This document shows, piece after piece, positions 34,035 to 42,587 of a DNA stretch of 64,000 nt. Every line of letters begins with the position of its first letter. Position 1 is the first letter of the stretch. The stretch comes from CAYUVH01 sp964448135 (lineage in GTDB: Bacteria; Verrucomicrobiota; Verrucomicrobiia; Limisphaerales; UBA8199). Under the pieces are notes generated by a model. The model was not told where the DNA came from. It ran no database searches and saw only the letters and a list, made by a program, of their open reading frames with translations. The stretch is taken from contig CAYUVH010000006.1 in assembly GCA_964448135.1 (NCBI GenBank), positions 1 through 64,000 on the forward strand, given 5' to 3'. A program made the translations under genes and the position numbers.

Positions 34035-37000
34035 CTACTGCTGCAGCCGGTAAAACCGCTGCGGTTCACCCGGAACAATCGGCAACGTGTTGGTGAAATT
34101 CCCGTTCGGCGCGTAAGTGTTCGTCGCCATCCGCGTCCAGCTTCCCAACGGCAGCGCGACGTTCGTGGAACTCACGGTGTAATACGTCCCGTCAGCCACC
34201 CCGCCCGTACCAGTCATGACGACGTTGTTCCCCACTTGCGTAATGCCTCCGAACGATGGCGCACCTCCCAACACCGCGGTCACTTTGACGGTGCCGTTGA
34301 CGGAAAGCTGCGTCGTGTCCCAAGTGTAACCGGACGGCAGATTAAAGGTGAAAGTCCCCGACGGAGTGCTCGCAAAGTAAAACAGGCGGAACGTGTCATT
34401 CACCGCCAGCGGCGTGCTTCCCGTGAAGACCACTTTCAGCAAGCCGCCGTAAGTCAGGGTGCCGTTCACCGTGACGACGTCATTCGTGAGGCCGCCATCC
34501 TTCGTCACTTCCATGATATTCGTGCCCGCGAGCGTGAGATCGCTGTTGAAGGTAAGCGCGCCGACGGAGGCGCCCGGCGCAACCGTTCCGTTGGCCACGA
34601 CGCTGCCGTTGATCGACCCGGATCCACCCAGTGTTTGGTTTGATCCAAGCGCCCAGGGTGAAAGAGCGGAGACGTCGAAGGTCGCCCCGGCATCCACGCG
34701 GATGTTGGGGGTATTGGCCAGGGCGGCGGTGCTTTCAAGGGACAAGGTGCCCATCTGGACCACCGTTTCACCGGTGTAGGTGTTGGTGCCGCCGTAGGTT
34801 ACCGTGCCGGTCGGACCCTGGTTTTGGTAGATTGCGCCCGTGCCGGTGATCGGACCCAGCAACCGCAGCGTGGTGCCGGTGAGGGCACCGACGAAATTCG
34901 ACCCTGCGGCCAGCGTGATCGGTCCCCCAAAAGCGCTGCCTTCGGTGGCGTTGTTTCCGTTGTTCTGCAGCGTGCCATTGTTCAAATGCACCGGCTTGGT
35001 TTGCAGCGACATGACGGTGTTATTGAGCGCGAAGAGCAGCAGCGTGGCGTTGGCGGCCACATTGATGGTGTTGGTAACGCGTCCCATCGTCATGCGACGC
35101 TGGAAGGACAGGGTGCCTTCCAGGACGTCCACGTCCCCGAGGTCGGAATCCCACACCGTCACGCCCACATTGGCCTGTCCCCCGTTAAGATTGATCTGGC
35201 CCGTGCCGCGCTTGGTGAGCTTGAAACCGTTGCCGTGGAATCCCGAGTCCGTGTCCGCGGCAGTGCGGATGCCCAGCGTGCCGTCGGTTCGCATCACCGT
35301 ATCGGCGGTCAGGGTCACATCCTTCAAAGCGTCGTTCTGCGCGCCACCGCTGTTGAGGAGCGCGCCCTGAGCTCCCACGCCCGAGCCGCCAATGATGATG
35401 GGTTCCAAGCCGAGGTTGAAGCCATTCACATCGAGGGTCGCGCCGCTTTGAACCGTCGTGGCGCCGTTGGTGGTGCCCAAGGCAGAGGCATTGCCGGCGG
35501 TTAAAGTGCCGGCTTGCACCGTGACCCCGCCGACGAAAGTATTGGCCGCGTTGACGGCGACACTGCCAGATCCCTGTTTCACCAGGTTCATGCTGCCGAC
35601 CAACGCGCCGGCTCCCGACGCGCCAATCTGGTAAGCCAGCGAATTGTTGCTGACGGTAACCCCGCCCGGCGTGAGCGCGACCGTCATGGTGACCGTGGCG
35701 TTGCTCGCCGTGTCGTCCAACTTCACGTTGTCACCCTGACTGTAAATGATCGGCGTGCCGGCCACGGACCAATTGGTCGTAGTAGTGTCCCAATTGGCGC
35801 TCACCGATCCGCGCCAGAGCAGGGGGGTGACGCTGGTGACCACGAGATCGATAGTCTTCGGCCCGGCGTTGGTAACGATGGTTCCCACCACGCCCGTCGG
35901 CAATTGCCCGACCATGAGGCTGCCGGCTCCGCCGATCGTCCCGTATCCAATGAGCGGGAATTGCCCGATCTTGATGCTGCTGCCCACCACGTTGACGGTA
36001 ACCACTCCGTTCAACACCAGGTTTGTGACGAATCCCGCGGGGGCCACCGGGTTGCTCGACAACCCGCTGAACTGTGCCTCCAGGGCTGAGCCCGCCGCGT
36101 TGGTGGACGCCGAGACATTCGCCGTGAGGCCGGGAGAGCTGGAGAGGAACCCGAGCGTCGCATTGCTCACCACGGTAACGACCGTGGGCGAGAGATTGGC
36201 CGCGCCGAAAATGACCCTGCCGCGATTCACCACCGTGGGGCCATTGTAGGTATTGGTGCCGCTCAAGGTGAGCGAGCCGGTGCCCAGCTTGGTGATTCCG
36301 CCGGAGCCCGCAGCCAGCAGTGACTGCGGGACAATGAGATTGAAATTGGTGGTGTCCACGGTCAGGCCGCCGTTTTCCAGGTAGGCATTGTTGAGCCCCG
36401 AAATGAAAGCGGATTCGTCCGCCAGCGGCATGATCGTGCCGCCGTAGAAGTGCGCTTCGTTATTCGCCGGCGCGCTGCCCGTGATCGCACGCGCAATCAG
36501 CAAGCTTCCCGCGCGGAGGTGCAAATAATCGTTCGCGCCGGAAAGTCCCAGCGTGACCGCGCTGTTGCCCGTGACCGCCACGGTCGGGGTCAGGTTCACC
36601 GTGCCGGCAATGTCGAGAATGTTGTCCGTCGCATTGTCGCCGCCCGCCAGTCCCACGCGCAGATTGGCGGTCACCGAGGACATGGTAAACACACCGCCGT
36701 TCGTGATCGCCAGCCGGATGGGACTGCTCGCGCCAAAATTCTGGATGCGCCAGCCCTCGAGACTGTCGAGCCGCCCACCGTCAATGATCACATCACCCTG
36801 TTGCTGGCTTACCAGCGCGCCCTGCTGGGTCTGGCCCTGGATGATCAGCCGGCCCGGGCCCGTCTTGGTGGCGAATCCGCCGTTCGTCATCGTGCCGGTG
36901 ACGATCACATCGCTGTTGAAGTTCAGGACGCGCGCGGTGCTGCCGCCAAAGTCCAGTTTGCCGGGCAGGATCAAATTGCCGTTGTTGATCGTATCGCCGA

Positions 37001-39077
37001 AGATCACGCCGCCGTTGGCGTTGAGGGTGATCGCATTCGAGAGCGAGCGCGCCGTCCCACCGTCACTCGCCAGTGTGCCAAAAGTGAATCCAACCGGGCC
37101 CGAGCCCAGGGCCTGGTCGGCTCCGGCGTAGAGATTGCCTCCATTAAGCGTCACGCCGCCGGTGAAGTCATTCACGGTCCCGAGCGTCAGCGTTTTGAAG
37201 CCTGTTTTGGTCAAACTGGCGCCGCCGCTGATTTTGCCACTGCCGGTGAAAGCGTAGTCGAGCGACGAAACATTATTCACGGTCAGCGAAACCGGCGTGA
37301 CCGCGAGCGCAAGGTTGACCGATGAAGAACCGATCGCGCCGTCATCAAAGGTGACCATGTCGCCGAAACCGCCCGACTGCGCGTAATTGGTGGGATTGTT
37401 GCCGTTGTTCAGGTCCGCCCAATTCGTCGAGGTCGTATCCCACAGGTTATTGAGCCCCCCGGTCCAGGCGAGCGTCTTGACCACACTGGAAATGTTAAGG
37501 CTGATTGTGGTGTCATTCGTCACCAGCGTGCCGGTCAGACCCGGAGGCAGGGAACCGAGATGGAAATTCCCGAGGCCTGCCACGCTGGAAAATTGAATTA
37601 GCGCAAACGTGCCCGCGGAAAATCCGTGGCCGCTGATGTTGATCGACGCGTTGCCATTGCCGGTGACCGTCGTCGCCAGCAACGGCGCCGAACCCGGGTT
37701 ACCAGACGGGAAATCAAAATTCAACGTGCTCGTGCCCGCCGACCCCATGCTCAGCGACGAAACAGAAAGCGTGCTGTTGGCGTTGGAGATGGTCAGTGCC
37801 CCCCCATCCGCGATCGCGATGCCTCCACCGCCCGTGAGTGAACCCGGGTTGATCACCAGCGTGCCATTGCTCACCACCGTGCTGCCGGTGTAGGCGTTCG
37901 CGCCGCTCAATGTAAGCGTGCCGGTCCCGACCTTGGTCAACCCGCCCGTGCCCGCCGCCTGCAGGTTCTGCCCAATGGTAACCGCCAGGTTCGTGGTATC
38001 CACCACTGCCCCGCCGTTCTGCACATTTACCGTCTGCAATCCCTGCATGAAGAACGGAGTGCTGAAGGTAGGCTTCAGCGTCCCTCCGTTCCAATTGAAC
38101 ACCACGTTCGTCGCGCCGGCGTTGCCCTGCTTTACTTGCGCGATCCACAGCACGCCGCCGTTCAGATTGTAGGTTCCGTCGGTATTCGCCGTGACCCCGA
38201 TGGTCACCGTGTTGCTCGCGCCCGCGCTGCCCCAGACCAGTCCGCCGTTTTGGGTAAAAACGGCCGTGGCTCCCGCCACCTGGTCGCCGACCAGCACGGT
38301 CACGTTGGGCCCATACAATTCCAGCGTGCCGGAACTCATCACCATCTGGCTCAAACTGCCTGGACCCGCGATGCCACCGATCACCGTGCCGTTGTGTCCC
38401 ATGCGGAAATTGCCCCCGCCGCCGACGCGCATCGTGCCGTTGTTCGTCAACTGCACCGCCGCCGTCGAGCCCGTCGGCGGCTTGAACCGAATCCCGTCGC
38501 TGACCGCATCCACCAGGCCGCCATCCACAATTACCTGGCCCTGAAACAAATCCATCCCGCGTGTGCTGCGGGCCGCATTCAAAATTCGCACCCGGCCGCC
38601 GTTGGTCAGGCAGAGCCAGCCCGAGCTGATCCCGCCATTGGCAGTGTTGGTGACCACGCCGCTCAGCCGCAACTCCGTGTTCGCGGACACCGCCCAGTAC
38701 TTGGCCGCCGGAATGATGAACAGATTGTTCGCAATCGTGTTCGTGCCGGCCAGATTCGTAAAGATGCCCGCGCTGCCTGGACTGATCGTCCAGGGATTGC
38801 CGTTCAGCGTGAAACCGCCGCTCGCAAATCGCACCCAGCCATTGGTCAGGTTGCTGAGGTCGTTGGTGTTGTTCTGACGCGCGCCGCCATTGAGAATCAG
38901 ATTGTTCGTACTGGCGCTGAACAGGGCCACACCGCTCCAGTTTGCCGCGGTGCTCCAGTTATTATCTCCGCCACCGCCGTTCCAGGTATAGTCCAGCGCG
39001 AAAGTCGCGGGGTTGGCAAAAAAGAGATTCAGCGCGAAAGTCGCCAGCAATCCGCGCGCGAGCTTGGGGGTTTTCAT
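34035..39077 (-). CDS. Large secreted PATR (autotransporter-associated beta-strand repeat) protein
   Basis: A 1680-residue exported protein from the ATG at 39077, with a signal peptide (LARGLLATFALNLFFANPATFA). It begins YTWNGGGGDNNWSTAANWSG, a common PATR protein opening. Repeat units include LTKVGTGTLTLSGANAYTG, ITKLGTGSLTLSGTNTYNG, LVKQGSGSVAVNAANTF and GTVTYGGTNTYTGETVVQ, separated by TWxGxxxxxWDTTxTNW units. They predict a long beta-helix. No C-terminal autotransporter barrel is present; the protein ends in the short tail PIVPGEPQRFYRLQ. The first 400 residues resemble those of the PATR-sulfatase that starts at 47294. It is probably a surface or secreted adhesin-like fibre; no enzyme domain is seen. 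Confidence 0.85.
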   Translation of the reverse strand: MKTPKLARGLLATFALNLFFANPATFALDYTWNGGGGDNNWSTAANWSGVALFSASTNNLILNGGARQNNTNDLSNLTNGWVRFASGGFTLNGNPWTISPGSAGIFTNLAGTNTIANNLFIIPAAKYWAVSANTELRLSGVVTNTANGGISSGWLCLTNGGRVRILNAARSTRGMDLFQGQVIVDGGLVDAVSDGIRFKPPTGSTAAVQLTNNGTMRVGGGGNFRMGHNGTVIGGIAGPGSLSQMVMSSGTLELYGPNVTVLVGDQVAGATAVFTQNGGLVWGSAGASNTVTIGVTANTDGTYNLNGGVLWIAQVKQGNAGATNVVFNWNGGTLKPTFSTPFFMQGLQTVNVQNGGAVVDTTNLAVTIGQNLQAAGTGGLTKVGTGTLTLSGANAYTGSTVVSNGTLVINPGSLTGGGGIAIADGGALTISNANSTLSVSSLSMGSAGTSTLNFDFPSGNPGSAPLLATTVTGNGNASINISGHGFSAGTFALIQFSSVAGLGNFHLGSLPPGLTGTLVTNDTTISLNISSVVKTLAWTGGLNNLWDTTSTNWADLNNGNNPTNYAQSGGFGDMVTFDDGAIGSSSVNLALAVTPVSLTVNNVSSLDYAFTGSGKISGGASLTKTGFKTLTLGTVNDFTGGVTLNGGNLYAGADQALGSGPVGFTFGTLASDGGTARSLSNAITLNANGGVIFGDTINNGNLILPGKLDFGGSTARVLNFNSDVIVTGTMTNGGFATKTGPGRLIIQGQTQQGALVSQQQGDVIIDGGRLDSLEGWRIQNFGASSPIRLAITNGGVFTMSSVTANLRVGLAGGDNATDNILDIAGTVNLTPTVAVTGNSAVTLGLSGANDYLHLRAGSLLIARAITGSAPANNEAHFYGGTIMPLADESAFISGLNNAYLENGGLTVDTTNFNLIVPQSLLAAGSGGITKLGTGSLTLSGTNTYNGPTVVNRGRVIFGAANLSPTVVTVVSNATLGFLSSSPGLTANVSASTNAAGSALEAQFSGLSSNPVAPAGFVTNLVLNGVVTVNVVGSSIKIGQFPLIGYGTIGGAGSLMVGQLPTGVVGTIVTNAGPKTIDLVVTSVTPLLWRGSVSANWDTTTTNWSVAGTPIIYSQGDNVKLDDTASNATVTMTVALTPGGVTVSNNSLAYQIGASGAGALVGSMNLVKQGSGSVAVNAANTFVGGVTVQAGTLTAGNASALGTTNGATTVQSGATLDVNGFNLGLEPIIIGGSGVGAQGALLNSGGAQNDALKDVTLTADTVMRTDGTLGIRTAADTDSGFHGNGFKLTKRGTGQINLNGGQANVGVTVWDSDLGDVDVLEGTLSFQRRMTMGRVTNTINVAANATLLLFALNNTVMSLQTKPVHLNNGTLQNNGNNATEGSAFGGPITLAAGSNFVGALTGTTLRLLGPITGTGAIYQNQGPTGTVTYGGTNTYTGETVVQMGTLSLESTAALANTPNIRVDAGATFDVSALSPWALGSNQTLGGSGSINGSVVANGTVAPGASVGALTFNSDLTLAGTNIMEVTKDGGLTNDVVTVNGTLTYGGLLKVVFTGSTPLAVNDTFRLFYFASTPSGTFTFNLPSGYTWDTTQLSVNGTVKVTAVLGGAPSFGGITQVGNNVVMTGTGGVADGTYYTVSSTNVALPLGSWTRMATNTYAPNGNFTNTLPIVPGEPQRFYRLQQ

Positions 39078-39224
39078 GATGAACAACTTCGGGTTGTAGT
39101 GGTTACCACACTGCGCCCGCGCCACGGCCGAGGCTGGAAAATGACAACGCCCGCCTGCCCGACGCGGTCTAAAGGCCATTGCTAATTCTGCTTTAAACCC
39201 TAAGAAGAACCCCCCAGCCCGCCA

Positions 39225-39240
39225 ATCGTCCAAAGCGATG
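39225..39240 (+). promoter_or_regulatory. Shared 16-bp motif, site 1
   Basis: ATCGTCCAAAGCGATG lies between the divergent PATR gene (148 bases from its ATG at 39077) and the sensor kinase gene (75 bases from its GTG at 39316). It matches sites at 48202, 55045 and 59441. Probable regulator binding site (inference). Confidence 0.6.
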
Positions 39241-39315
39241 ATGTTCGATCGGGCGGGAATCCGGATTGCCCCGCAGCCCCGAAGTGGTTATCCCTGAATC
39301 AATACTCGCTGCCTC

Positions 39316-42300
39316 GTGTTAAACCGGTCGGTCATCGCGGCCTTCGTCCTGCTCGGCCACCTGGCCGCGGCCCTGGGCGCCGCTGCTCCCACGCCGTCCG
39401 AGCCGGTGCGCAATTACCTGATCCACCCCTGGCAGACCGACAACGGCCTGCCTCAAAACTGGGTTTCCAGCATCGCCCAGACCCGTGATGGTTATCTCTG
39501 GATCGGCACCCGCTACGGCGGTCTCGCCCGCTTCGATGGCATCCGCTTCGTTTCCTTCAACCAACAGGACACACCTGAACTCAAGGACGTCCAGGTCGAG
39601 CACCTGAGCGTGGACGAGACCGGCCGGCTCTGGATCATCATGGGCAACGAATCCGTCACGAGTTTCCAGAACGGCCGCTTCGAACTTTGGCGGCTCCCGC
39701 GGGCGGCACCCCGTTTGCGCGCAGACCACGCCCTGTTCGTCCGGTCGAATCATGTCCTCTTCGCGGGCGAACTGGGCCAACTTCCCCGTCTCGATCTGTC
39801 GCGGGGCACCAATGGCTGGGAACGCCTGGAACCTGCCGCGGGGATCGATCCCGAACCCTCCACCTTTGTGGCGGATCACAATGACGTTGTCTGGTCCATT
39901 ACTCGTAACCAGCGCCTTCTATATTTTCGCAATGACCGTTTCGAAATCGTGGACTCCGCGCGTCGCCTGCCCGAAACCGCCGTGACCGCCACGGCCGTGG
40001 ATTCCTCCCGCCGGCTGTGGGTGGCGACGCCACATCATGTGCTCATGCTCGATGGCGAAAACTTCGTGGATCGCACCCCCGCCAACGGCGTCCCGCCCGA
40101 GGATATCCTGCAGCTCGCATTCAGCGGCGACGGCGGCCTTTGGGTCCTCGAGAAAAACCGCCTGCGCAAGCTGGTCGGTGGCAATTGGGTCACCGAAACG
40201 AGGCCGGGAGAATTTCAACCCGATACCGCTCCCGGAACATTCACTTTGCGCGGCGATGCCACCGGCAACGCCTGGCTCATCAGCAACGGCCACGGGCTCT
40301 GGCACGTGAAATCGGACGGCTCCGCAACCCTGCTCACCGAGAAATCGGGCCTCCCCAGCGTTTTCATAACGTGCTGGTTTCAGGATGCCGAAGGCGACGT
40401 CTGGATCGGCACCGCCGGCGGCGGCATCGCCCGTATCCGCGAAAGCCTATTTCACACGCTCGGCCAGGCGCAGGGCCTGCCCGGAAAAGTAGTGCGCTCC
40501 GTTTGCGTGGATAACCTCGGCGCACTTTGGGCAGGCACCATGTCCGGCGGCCTGGCCCGTTTGCAGGAGGATCGATTCATTTCCGTGAACCTGCCGAATC
40601 CGGAATCGAATCCGAACGAGAGTGTCACGGTCTGCCCGGACCCGGAGGGCGGCCTGTGGGTGGGCACCCTTAACCACGGGCTGATGCGGCTGTTCGGCGG
40701 CAAATTCTTCCGTCCGGCCACGCCGTGGGGCAGCGTGCGCGTTCTCTTTGGTGACAGCCGCGGAGAGCTCTGGGTCGGCGGTCTCGTGGGCCTGTTCAGT
40801 CTGAACTCCCGGGGCGCCACCCCCTACAGCTCCGCCCAGGGTTTTGTAGATGCCCACGCCATCGGTGCCATCGCCGAGGACGCCGAAGGCTCCATCTGGC
40901 TCGGCACCGGCCCCGGCGATTTGTGGAGATTCATGGACGGCCGCTTTACGAGTTACGCTCCCCCCGTCCAATGGCCTGCCGTCCGCTTTTCGGCCGTCCT
41001 GCCGGATACCAACCACATCATCTGGATCGGCACGCTGGGCGGCGGATTGCTCCGCTTTCGCAACGGCCAGTTCGCCCGCTACACCAAACTCAACGGCCTG
41101 CCCAGCGACAACGTCTCGCAGTTGCTCGACAGCGGCGACGGCCATCTCTGGGGCGGCACCTACGCCGGCATTTTCCGCGTCAGCAAAACCGACCTCGAGG
41201 AAGTCGCCATCGGCCGCGCTACCCGGCTGCCCTGCCGGGTCTATGGAATGTATGACGGCTTGCCTTCACTCGAGTGCTCGAGCGGATTTCAACCTTCCTG
41301 CTGGCACGGCACCAACGGTCATCTCTACTTCTCCACCGCCAACGGCATCGTCACCGTAAACCCTCTCGAACTCTCGCCCAGCGCGCCCGCACCGCGCAGC
41401 ATCATCGAAGAAATGCTCGTGGACGGCAAACCGCGCGACCTGGTCGCCTCCGATGGCCCGGGAGCGCCCGAACTGAAACTCGACCAGGGCCGTCACTACG
41501 TCCAATTCCGTTTCACCGGCCCGAATTTCTCCGCCCCCGACGGCGTCCGCTTTCGCATCAAGCTCGAGGGCGTGGACGCGGATTGGCAGAACGCGGAAGG
41601 CCAGCGTTTCGTCGGCTACGGCCCGCTCCTCCCCGGCCCGTACAAATTCAATGTCCTCGCCTGCAACAACGAAGGAATATGGAATCAGGAAGGCGACACC
41701 CTTGCCTTCGTCGTCCCGCCCTACTTCTGGGAAACGTGGCTCTTCAAGATCGTCCTCGGCCTTTTCACCCTCATCCTGCTCGGTGTGGTGGTGGCGCTCG
41801 CGCAACGCCGCCGCTACCGCCTGAAACTGGAACGTGTTGAACACCAGCGCGAGATGGAACGCGAGCGCACCCGCATCGCTCGCGATCTGCACGACGACCT
41901 CGGCACCAGCCTGACGCAAATCAGCATGCTCAGCTCGCTCGCCAACCGGGAGGGAACTCCGGCCGCGGAAGCAAGGGAGCTCATCCAGCAGGTCCGCGGT
42001 CGCGCCCGCGAAATGGTTACCGCCCTTGATGAAATCGTCTGGGCGGTGAATCCCAAAAACGATTCGCTCGCCGGGCTTGTCGGTTACCTCGGCCACTTCG
42101 CGGAGGAATTCTATCGCCCCACCGAAATCCGCTGCCGGCTTGATATTCCCTCCGATCTCGCCTCCCGTCCGCTCTCGGCCGATGTCCGACACCATCTCTT
42201 CCTCGCCTTTAAGGAGGCCCTGAACAACACCGCCCGTCACTCCGGCGCCCAACAAGTCACCGTGCGCATCAAAACCGACGCGGACGAATTGATCATCGAA

Positions 42301-42468
42301 ATCGAGGACGATGGCCACGGGCTGGAAAAGCAGGCCCAACTGAATCCCGCTCACGGGAATGGTCTTATTAACATGAAGCGGCGCATGGAACAATTGGGCG
42401 GCCGCGCGGAGTGGCGCGGTGCCTCGGGTAAAGGAACAACGGTTATTTTTCGTGTGCCACTGAAGTGA
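39316..42468 (+). CDS. Propeller-type sensor histidine kinase (hybrid sensor without receiver)
   Basis: A 1050-residue membrane sensor. After a signal sequence come about 700 residues of two-component propeller repeats (for example GYLWIGTRYGGLARFDG, GDVWIGTAGGGIARI, GELWVGGLVGLF), which form periplasmic beta-propellers. A Y_Y_Y-type beta-sandwich (about 715-800) precedes one membrane helix (about 807-835). The cytoplasmic part has HisKA_3 with His859 in IARDLHDDLG and an HATPase domain with EALNNTARHSGA and GNGLINMKRRMEQLGGR. In Bacteroidetes such sensors bind oligosaccharides released from polysaccharides. The start is GTG. It lacks a receiver and AraC domain, so it needs a separate regulator, plausibly the orphan NarL-type protein at 33356. 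Confidence 0.92.
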   Translation: MLNRSVIAAFVLLGHLAAALGAAAPTPSEPVRNYLIHPWQTDNGLPQNWVSSIAQTRDGYLWIGTRYGGLARFDGIRFVSFNQQDTPELKDVQVEHLSVDETGRLWIIMGNESVTSFQNGRFELWRLPRAAPRLRADHALFVRSNHVLFAGELGQLPRLDLSRGTNGWERLEPAAGIDPEPSTFVADHNDVVWSITRNQRLLYFRNDRFEIVDSARRLPETAVTATAVDSSRRLWVATPHHVLMLDGENFVDRTPANGVPPEDILQLAFSGDGGLWVLEKNRLRKLVGGNWVTETRPGEFQPDTAPGTFTLRGDATGNAWLISNGHGLWHVKSDGSATLLTEKSGLPSVFITCWFQDAEGDVWIGTAGGGIARIRESLFHTLGQAQGLPGKVVRSVCVDNLGALWAGTMSGGLARLQEDRFISVNLPNPESNPNESVTVCPDPEGGLWVGTLNHGLMRLFGGKFFRPATPWGSVRVLFGDSRGELWVGGLVGLFSLNSRGATPYSSAQGFVDAHAIGAIAEDAEGSIWLGTGPGDLWRFMDGRFTSYAPPVQWPAVRFSAVLPDTNHIIWIGTLGGGLLRFRNGQFARYTKLNGLPSDNVSQLLDSGDGHLWGGTYAGIFRVSKTDLEEVAIGRATRLPCRVYGMYDGLPSLECSSGFQPSCWHGTNGHLYFSTANGIVTVNPLELSPSAPAPRSIIEEMLVDGKPRDLVASDGPGAPELKLDQGRHYVQFRFTGPNFSAPDGVRFRIKLEGVDADWQNAEGQRFVGYGPLLPGPYKFNVLACNNEGIWNQEGDTLAFVVPPYFWETWLFKIVLGLFTLILLGVVVALAQRRRYRLKLERVEHQREMERERTRIARDLHDDLGTSLTQISMLSSLANREGTPAAEARELIQQVRGRAREMVTALDEIVWAVNPKNDSLAGLVGYLGHFAEEFYRPTEIRCRLDIPSDLASRPLSADVRHHLFLAFKEALNNTARHSGAQQVTVRIKTDADELIIEIEDDGHGLEKQAQLNPAHGNGLINMKRRMEQLGGRAEWRGASGKGTTVIFRVPLK

Positions 42469-42523
42469 GAATTGGCTCCGGGCGCGCGCGCGCTGATTCG
42501 ACTGCGAATTCGCGATCCCACTT

Positions 42524-42551
42524 GCTGCGGCGGAGGACAGCCGCCCTCCGG
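42524..42551. repeat. REP-like palindrome (GCTGCGGCTGG family), copy 3
   Basis: GCTGCGGCGGAGGACAGCC then GCCCTCCGG, a diverged copy of the element at 20871; the inner stem pairs GGCGG with CCGCC. It lies between the convergent ends of the sensor kinase and PATR-sulfatase genes. Confidence 0.45.
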
Positions 42552-42587
42552 AGAAACAGCCGAACGCGCACCGAGTGAGATGACCGG

